Positions 57,759 to 64,000 of a DNA stretch of 64,000 nt are shown here, piece after piece. The stretch is from Ligustrum vulgare (lineage: Eukaryota; Streptophyta; Magnoliopsida; Lamiales; Oleaceae). The stretch covers positions 23,196,692-23,260,691 of the forward strand of contig OY743179.1 in the NCBI GenBank assembly GCA_963555705.1. The letters are read 5' to 3'. How positions within the stretch are numbered: position 1 is the first letter of the stretch; each line of letters starts with the position of its first letter. Both the position numbers and the translations under genes were made by a program. The notes under the pieces were generated by a model. It was given only the letters and a program-made list of their open reading frames with translations. It searched no databases and was not told the DNA's origin.

Positions 57759-58029
57759 CTCCCCGCGTCTCAATTATATAAGTTTGTTTGAATTTTCACA
57801 TAGATTAAGAAAACATATTTAATGTCACTGAAAAAGTAATTTTTGTAAAGAAAATTTCCAACTTACCATTATTTAATATCAAAACTATTATATTGGAAGT
57901 AATAAATAGGAGTACATTGGAAAACAAACAAAATAAATACTTCTCAATAAAAAATAAAAAATAAACAAGTCTATATAATTAAGACAAACGAAAAAGGAAA
58001 GACAGCCTATATAATTGAGTCGGAGGGAG
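57759..58029. mobile_element. Stowaway (Tc1/mariner-type) MITE
   Basis: 271 bp with ends CTCCCCGCGTCTCAATTATA and, in complement, CTCCCTCCGACTCAATTATA, flanked by TA on both sides (57757-57758, 58030-58031). End sequence and TA target are diagnostic of Stowaway MITEs. Confidence 0.92.
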
Positions 58030-58031
58030 TA

Positions 58032-59400
58032 ATTAACTTGTCTTGGAAAGAAAGTTAACTAATTTAGTTTTATAGAATGTTAAGAACGCACGAATGAACT
58101 AAATTACATAATTGAAAATTGCGATGGATAGCTATAGGTGAATTCGGATTCCAATACATTAATTCATTCCATATATTTACAAACCACAACTTACATGCGT
58201 GCTAAATTACCATAATTCCAACAAATTCATCTTTTATGTTCCATTTATTGAATTTATAGTAAACTAGTAATCAATAATTAGAACTTGTTTCTTGTGGGAC
58301 GATACTCTTAACTCATCAAATCTATTACTTGTCAACGATCTCGTACACTTGCAAGATTTTCTCGAACATTCAACGAAATGAATTATTCTAAATCAAACAA
58401 AAGGAAGAACTTAAACCTGAAAGCATAGTTGATCAAAGCAAACCCTAGAGGAATTTTAAGAAAATAATTTATTTATTTGCTCAGAGAATTAAAAATAAAT
58501 AAAATACTGGAAATTTGGCAGGACTTTCAATTGAAACTCAGATGTTAGAAACCCAATATTGTATTGTTAATTTTCCAATTTTATTTGGGCTGAGCCATAG
58601 ATGACATTAAACACTCCAACTTGAACAACAAAATGAGGAAAACTAAGCAAATGGTATTACAATTTACAACGTGAAACTTTACACTTGCAACATAATTTTG
58701 TATAATTTCTTTTGTTGAACCTTTTCGTTTTGTATATGAAATAAAATCTACAACTCCTAACTTTGTATTATTAATTTTTCTCCTTGAGATCGAGTAAAAC
58801 TTTTCATATGAAAATTGAAATCTAGTATAATTGGTGACTTGAATAATGGCCCTTCAATTTATATTTTAACTCGAAATATCTCTTAATTGAAAGCTCGACC
58901 TCCGGTTGATTGAGTAGGTGTTTTGGAAGTCAATACTTGGTTCCAGATAAGTTTTGCAAAAATTCAATGTTTTTTAGAGTATTTTGATATAAAAATTGAT
59001 GAGACGTGTGGTTAAAAAGTTGAATTATTCTTCTAATATTTAATAGTTTAAACAAAAATGACATGAACTTCTCACTTCATTTTCAAGCTTCTTAAGGCTT
59101 TATTTACTAGCGTGTAGAGAATAACGTTAAAAGAAGAAAAAAGTTATTAAAATCTTAAAATTTGTATGGTCACTTATATTTGTTCAATATTGTATACTCC
59201 CTTAAAAATCTTTTTTTTTTTTTGGAAGTCCCGTAAAAATCTTTTAATACATAATAATGTTCATTATTTATGAAAAAGTTTACGATTTCTAATACATATT
59301 ATTTACAATTATTTGTTTCTCATTTAGTGCTATATTGATTTTTTAAGTGCTTTTTATATTGTTTGATGACACTATTTTGAGACTTTTTACTTTATTATGT
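58032..59400. other. Gene-free AT-rich DNA
   Basis: No gene or bounded repeat recognised. Confidence 0.45.
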
Positions 59401-60150
59401 AATTGATGTTGTAAAAATTCCTAATCTTGACGTGGAAAGATCTGAAGTTGCTAAATTGCTGAAAAAAGATGAATAGATTCGCCTTGAATGACCTGCAAAA
59501 AGGCGAGGAGGATTCTCCCCGTCGCCCCTCCGGTGTGAGAATTAGTATTCTAGAGAGAAAAATATAACTGAAAATATGTAGAAAGTTATGAATGAATAAT
59601 ACGTGGTCTAAGGAGCTGCATTTATAGGGCTGAAAAACCCATAACCTTCTTTAATTGCGATAAGTCATTTTTGTATAAACTTACCTTTTAGGAAGAGTTC
59701 TAACCTTATAAGGGTCGAACTCTCCTTTTTTAGGATGTTTCCTTATGGTATATGTTATGTCTTGGGGTCCAAGAAAGTGGCCCATTGATGAAGCCCATAA
59801 ATAAAGAATGCTTAGAGTCATGTTTGTATTGAGCTTTAGGTGTAATAGGGCCAAGATGGACCGACCACAAATGACAAGATAAAGATGAGGTCAGGAATAC
59901 CTGACCTCAGTGAATGAATATATCCGAGCTAGTATGCCGACCTGTGAATAAATGGAAATAATAACCTAGTTAGGTCGGGCAATAGGCCGGGGCTACGTTT
60001 GGCCGGGCATTCATGCTCGACCTTTTGGTCATTTGGTTACTAGTTTTAAAGAGATCGGGCAACCAAGCCGACCTAATGGTCAAGATGGGCTGACCTGTTA
60101 TATTCCAAACGCCTAGCTCATCTTTGGACATCGTGAAATTGTTTCGATTA
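59400..60150 (-). repeat. Probable 3' LTR of Tat-like element (approximate ends)
   Basis: The minus strand has CCCTATAAATGCAGCTCC at about 59617-59634, the promoter-like core of many plant LTRs. Boundaries are estimated, with no TSD found. Confidence 0.35.
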
Positions 60151-60342
60151 TTAGCCCTCGTGCATCAGGGATCAACAATAGATCTCTGAATGCATTTATT
60201 TTTGAAAGCCATCATATTTATTTCTGATAACTAATGATGCGTTTTGACAACTGTTCTCTCTTCAATTATTGAGTGTTGAACCAGATTGTTGACATGTGTC
60301 CAAAGTGAGGTGGAGATTCAAAAATCTCCGGCCATTTTCTGC

Positions 60343-60352
60343 CTATATATAT
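60343..60352 (+). promoter_or_regulatory. TATA-like box upstream of antisense ORF
   Basis: CTATATATAT on the plus strand about 160 bp before the first ATG of the antisense ORF region. The position suits a dedicated promoter for that ORF, but no expression evidence can be read from the sequence. Confidence 0.35.
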
Positions 60353-60515
60353 GTGGTCCCTATTCTCCCTTTCATTTTACTTTGCAAAGTTTTCTAAGAG
60401 ACCAGATAACTCATCGAGCAATTTGCACGATCTATCCCTCCAACAAAAAATAGCACTTTAGGTAAGCTCGACCTTTCCCGACCTCGTTATTTATATAATT
60501 TATTCTTCAAAAAAC

Positions 60516-61033
60516 ATGGTGAGGCAAGTGACCATATGAGACCTTAGGGAAGTAGAGGATCTGGACGAGCCTTTAGAGGTCGAGCGACTAGTTTTTTACC
60601 AGCCTCCTCCTCAGGATGAAGATCGAGCAATGAGGAGGGTGTAGAAGATATCCCAGATTTGGATAGGGGGTTGAGTGAGGCCGACCTTGAGCTCCCAACT
60701 TATAATAGTAGGATGAAGGAGCATATGGTCGAGGCCGACATGAGGAAATTTAGGATTTTTGATGGATATACAGCTCGAGTCCCGGAAGAAGACGATGTCT
60801 CATACCATTGCAGGGAAGGGGAGATAGTGGTATTTCATGAGGCCCTTGTAGCCGGTCTTAGGTTTCCTCTCCACCATTTTTTTGTTGACTTTCTCCTTAC
60901 TGCTAGTATAGTCCCGGGTCAGCTCGCCCCCAATGGATGGAAAATTCTAGTGTATTTTTTTATTTTATGTTCATGCTTTTTACTTGTGTGTTTTACTGAC
61001 ACATTGTTCACCGTCGTGAGTTATACAAGCTGA
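60516..61033 (+). pseudogene. Antisense extra ORF of Tat-like element (Transposase_28 / gypsy-type plant protein family)
   Basis: The plus strand from 60516 reads MVRQVTI, a stop, then LDEPLEVERLVFYQPPPQDE. After a frameshift near 60640 it continues DIPDLDRGLSEADLELPTYN, then EIVVFHEALVAGLRFPLHHF and PGQLAPNGWKIL to a stop at 61033. The second half matches the plant family of putative gypsy-type transposon proteins (Transposase_28, PF04195) in the order acidic start, ALxAGLRxPLHxF, QLxPNxW. Function is unknown. It runs opposite to the gag-pol genes and lies between integrase and the 3' LTR. A frameshift and an early stop suggest decay, and the 3' end may be spliced. Confidence 0.6.
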
Positions 61034-61322
61034 CCTTATAAAGGCTTATGAACGGGTTGTCTGTGATCCTAGTTCTTGAAGAGAATATGGTCGAGCAAAT
61101 ACGACCTTACGATTTTTTCGTAAGGATGAGCTTCAATTCTTTGTAGCGTCAAACTCTGGATTAATGACAAATGATTAGCAAGGTTGAGCATGGCCGACCT
61201 CTTAAATAATTAATATAAAGGAATGGTCAAATCTCAACTTCTTATAAGGTCGGGAAAGGCCGACCTTTTTGATGATTTACACAAAGAAGAGGTCGAGCTT
61301 TGGACTTTGCGATTTTGTGGGA

Positions 61323-61557
61323 AATAATTTATAAAGTCTTGCCATGAGACATTGTAAATTATGGTAGAAGAATAATTTGTAACGTCTTGCCATGAGACAT
61401 TGTAATTATTCGTAGAGGAATAATTTATAACGTCATACCATGAGACATTGTAAATTATTCGTAGGAGGAATAACTTGTAACGTCTTGCCATGAGACATTG
61501 TGAATTATTCGTAGATGAATAATTTGTAACGTCTTACTATAAGATATATTAAATTAT
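61323..61557. repeat. Five-copy tandem array (~48-bp unit)
   Basis: Units built on AATAATTTGTAACGTCTTGC and CATGAGACATTGTAAATTAT, the last copy most diverged. They lie between integrase and the antisense ORF of the Tat-like element. Confidence 0.9.
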
Positions 61558-62006
61558 TCCGATGCTCGGTTATCTATTGCTCATTCTTTAGGAATAAATA
61601 CTTTTATTAAAGGGGACTAAATCATGGGCCTCGTTAAAACCTTAACCAGAAAAACTCTTTGGGAAAAAATCTGGATAAAGAAAAGAGTACCCGGCTCGGA
61701 CTCTGAATGAAAGTACAATGGGCACATAGGCCTGATCTTACTAAATAATTTGGATGGACGTGCAAATCCATGAATAATAAAGGAAAAATGGGTTCGTAAA
61801 CCCGACTCTTCTGTTACTAGACGAACTCGTTGCTAAGGGGAAAATCTATGATGGAAAGGTGCCTACTTGTAGTAAGGCTTCAGATTCTCGATGTTCCATG
61901 TTCGAGGAATGGGCTTGGAATCCATGGTTCGGAGACTGTACGATCCCTTTCCAACCTTTCGAATGACTTCATATGGTCATTCCCAAATACGTCCAAGTTT
62001 ACCAAG
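61558..62006 (-). other. Non-coding spacer of Tat-like element
   Basis: Contains GGGCCTCGTTAAAACCTTAA and CTTTGGGAAAAAATCTGG, blocks commonly seen in the 3' spacer of such elements, and no open coding frame. Confidence 0.45.
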
Positions 62007-62480
62007 CTAATGGTCGGCGGCTTCGCTTCGACGTAAGACCAGATCTCCCATTCTGAGCTCTATCCTTTTTACTCGGATATTAGACTTCTTGGACATGGCC
62101 TGTTGATAAGCAACTATTCTTAGGGCGGCACTTTCCCTGACTTCTTCCAGAAGATCCAAATTTTCTCTTTGCCCCTCAAAATGACCGGGTGATTCTATAG
62201 ACATCGCGCGGAAGCTGGGAATTATCACTTTTACTGGAATAACGGCTTCCATTCCAAAGGCTAACATGAGTGGAGTTTCCCTGGTTGCCGTCTTTAATGT
62301 TGTTCGATTTGTCCAAAGAATTTTTGGAAGGAGATCGGGCCAATCACCTTTGGCACTGCCAAGGTGAGTCCTTAAATCTTACAAGATGAGCTTGTTTGTT
62401 ACCTCAACTAATCTATTACTTTACGGGTGTGAAACCGAAGTTAACCTGTGCTCTATCCCCAAATTCTTGCAGAATTGATA
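62007..62480 (-). pseudogene. Tat-like integrase, late core and C-terminal domain
   Basis: The minus strand near 62480-62290 reads FCKNLGIEHRLTSVSHP, then LVEVTNKLIL with the catalytic Glu, then a C-terminal domain at 62267-62007 (MLAFGMEAVIPVKVIIPSF, ENLDLLEEVRESAALRIVAY, RMGDLVLRR). Two in-frame stops occur in the core. The piece is separated from the first part of the core by about 275 bp of unrelated DNA. Confidence 0.75.
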
Positions 62481-62757
62481 CTGCTGCAGCAGCTGAGTCT
62501 GTGGTAGTCTAAATTAATTCCCATTGTCCGCCTAAGAGAATCGCGAGTTTACTCGGAGCAGGCTTCCCAAAAGCCTTACAGTAAAGGTAGGTAATCCTCT
62601 TCTTCTAATTAGCCTCAAGGGTAGCTCAGACGCCCTCTTCCCATTCATCTTTCCTTTGGGATGAGAAAAGTCTGCTCTCTCTAATAGAGGGTCTGAAAGA
62701 GGTTGACTTTCTTTCGACATTGGAACCAAACCAGATTAAGATCTGGCTCTTGAAGGC

Positions 62758-63264
62758 TTAGCACTCGAACTGTCGTCCATTATCAGTGATTAACGTCTTG
62801 GGAAGACCAAAACGGCAGATAATTGACTTCCAAACAAATGCCTCCAACTTTTGTTTAGAGATTACGGCAAGAGGCTCTGCTTCTACCCATTTTGTGAAAT
62901 ATTCTACAGCCACTGCTAGGAACTTGACTTGCCCACGAGCTATGGGAAATGGTCCAAGTATGTCAATTCCCCATTGCGCAAATGGGTATGGACACATAAT
63001 CGAAGATAGCTCTTTCCTTGGTTGATTCAATCAGGCTGCAAATCTTTGGCACTTATTAAAAGTTTTCACGTAGTTAAGTGTATCCTTCCTCATGATTGGC
63101 CAGTAGTACCCATATCGCATTAACTTCATAACCAGAGCTCTTGCTCCCTGGTGCCCTCCACAAATTCCTTCATGAACTTTGGCCATAGCAAGGGCTGCTT
63201 CTTTCGGGGTTAGACATTGAAGGTAGGGAAGCATGAAGCTTCGATGGAATAAGGTATCCTGCAA
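62758..63264 (-). pseudogene. Tat-like integrase zinc finger and first part of core
   Basis: Zinc finger H2C2 type (HEGICGGHQGARALVMKLMR ... CQRFAA) at 63264-63031, a TGA, then the core at 63027-62758 with WGIDILGPFP (first catalytic Asp) and TLITDNGRQF (second Asp). The frame breaks at 62757 where unrelated DNA begins. Confidence 0.82.
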
Positions 63265-63429
63265 TATGGTATACCTTGGAGCTCTTGCTTTGACTCATCT
63301 TGCCTCTGCTTTGTCATTTGGAAACTTTCCCAGTGTCAAGTATTCAATGATCGGATCCATCCAACTGGGCTCATGTTCTAAAATACCCATGACATCGGGT
63401 TGCTGTGTGATACTGGGCTAATGAAGTGT

Positions 63430-64000
63430 TCACACGAACATAGTTCTCTCCAAGTGGTCCAAGTTGGAAAAAGTTAGTCTTGACAGGGCATCAACTTTGT
63501 GATTGGCGGACCTTGGTATTTTATCTATGCTACAAGATTTGAACTTCCTTCGCAAGTCCAGAACCATCATTCTGTAAGATGACATTTTTTCATCTTTTGC
63601 TTCAAAAGTGTCATTCACTTACTCTACCACCAATTGTGAATCACTCAAGACCTTGACATGCTTTACCCCTAGACGTTGAGTTGCCTGAAGCTCGGTGATT
63701 ACAGCCTCATATTTTGCATCGTTATTAGTGGCTGGGAAGTTGAACCTAATTGCGCACTGAATTCCCATTGTGCCATCATCCTTTTTTAGTATGATTCCGA
63801 CCCCCTAGCCTGCAACATTCGATGCTCCATCAACTTGCAAAGTCCATGTGTTTTCTTCCCTGTTATGACCTGTTGGCCCCCGAGGTCTTGGGGCAAGTTC
63901 GACGACGAAGTCCACCAAGACCTATGCTTTTATGGAAGGTCGAGGCTTAAATTCAATATCATATTCCCCAAGCTCGATTGACCATTTGAGTAGGAGACCA
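63430..64000 (-). pseudogene. Tat-like RNase H (RVT_3 type) and connection, partial
   Basis: The minus strand from 64000 reads WSIELGEYDIEFKPRPSIKA, then WTLQVDGASNVAG (catalytic Asp), GVGIILKKDDGTMG, TNNDAKYEAVITELQAT, KVLSDSQLVVE and SANHKVDALSRL. This order and the DGASN start are those of the archaeal-like RNase H found in Tat elements. In-frame stops occur after NVAG and after LVVE. RT lies beyond the right edge. Confidence 0.82.

Larger units (their letters stand above)
59400..64000 (-). mobile_element. Tat-like Ty3/gypsy element, 3' part, truncated by window edge
   Basis: Minus-strand RNase H, integrase zinc finger, core and C-terminal domain run from 64000 down to 62007. A tandem-repeat spacer, an antisense ORF and an LTR-like end near 59400 follow. 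The RNase H is of the RVT_3 kind, a feature of the Tat lineage, and a long 3' region with an antisense ORF is also known there. The left LTR boundaries are approximate, since the partner LTR is outside the window. Stops and an insertion in integrase show that the copy is defective. Confidence 0.75.

Overview
This is eukaryotic, almost certainly dicot-type plant nuclear DNA: strongly AT-rich, with GT-AG introns, (TA)n microsatellites, and reverse-transcriptase and transposase families found only in plant genomes (CACTA/En-Spm, Ty1/copia, Athila-, CRM- and Tat-like Ty3/gypsy, hAT, Helitron, Stowaway). I recognise no ordinary host gene and no tRNA or rRNA gene in the 64 kb. The window is a nested transposable-element cluster, so interaction between genes here means which element landed in which.

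Layout from left to right. 1-4091 is the 3' part of a CACTA transposon with two spliced genes (TNP2-type transposase tail; TNP1-type protein with six introns) and an array of eight hairpins before the TAGTG end. It abuts a copia integrase fragment (4092-5013) that carries a 100-bp patch of the same hairpin DNA. 5014-6582 is gene-free. 6591-14019 is a small hAT-derived element that was split by a 6.2-kb minus-strand copia element (6750-12922, target duplication TCAAA) and by a 648-bp hAT-type MITE (13222-13869, duplication GTTATTGT). 14028-15748 is gene-free with a MITE and a tandem duplication.

15749-25905 is a minus-strand Ty3/gypsy element that has lost its RT, RNase H and integrase. Its gag was interrupted by a second, related, fairly complete gypsy element (17717-24739, duplication CTATT) whose pol frame runs on into its 3' LTR, a trait known from CRM-type chromoviruses. 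The outer element ends inside a PIF1-like helicase fragment of a Helitron (25906-26359). 26360-31940 is mostly unannotatable AT-rich DNA with MITEs.

31942-33421 is a solo Athila-like LTR. 33925-44606 is a nearly intact minus-strand Athila-lineage element (gag and pol separated by one frameshift, tRNA-Asp primer site), bracketed by two nearly identical ~0.5-kb copies of the same flank instead of a 5-bp duplication. 45095-52686 is a minus-strand copia remnant whose gag is split by a 5.3-kb non-coding insertion (47094-52426, duplication TTATT, inverted GGGGTGTT ends) that I cannot assign to a family. Next come a probable non-autonomous Helitron (about 53874-55556), a Stowaway MITE (57759-58029) and, running off the right edge, a minus-strand Tat-like gypsy element (about 59400-64000) with an antisense extra ORF between integrase and LTR.

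The most interesting items are the 5.3-kb unclassified insertion, the 0.5-kb duplicated flanks of the Athila element, the CACTA hairpin DNA patched into a copia gene, the pol-into-LTR reading frame, and the antisense ORF of the Tat-like element. All calls come from reading the sequence by eye. Family names rest on remembered protein-family features and were not checked by database search.
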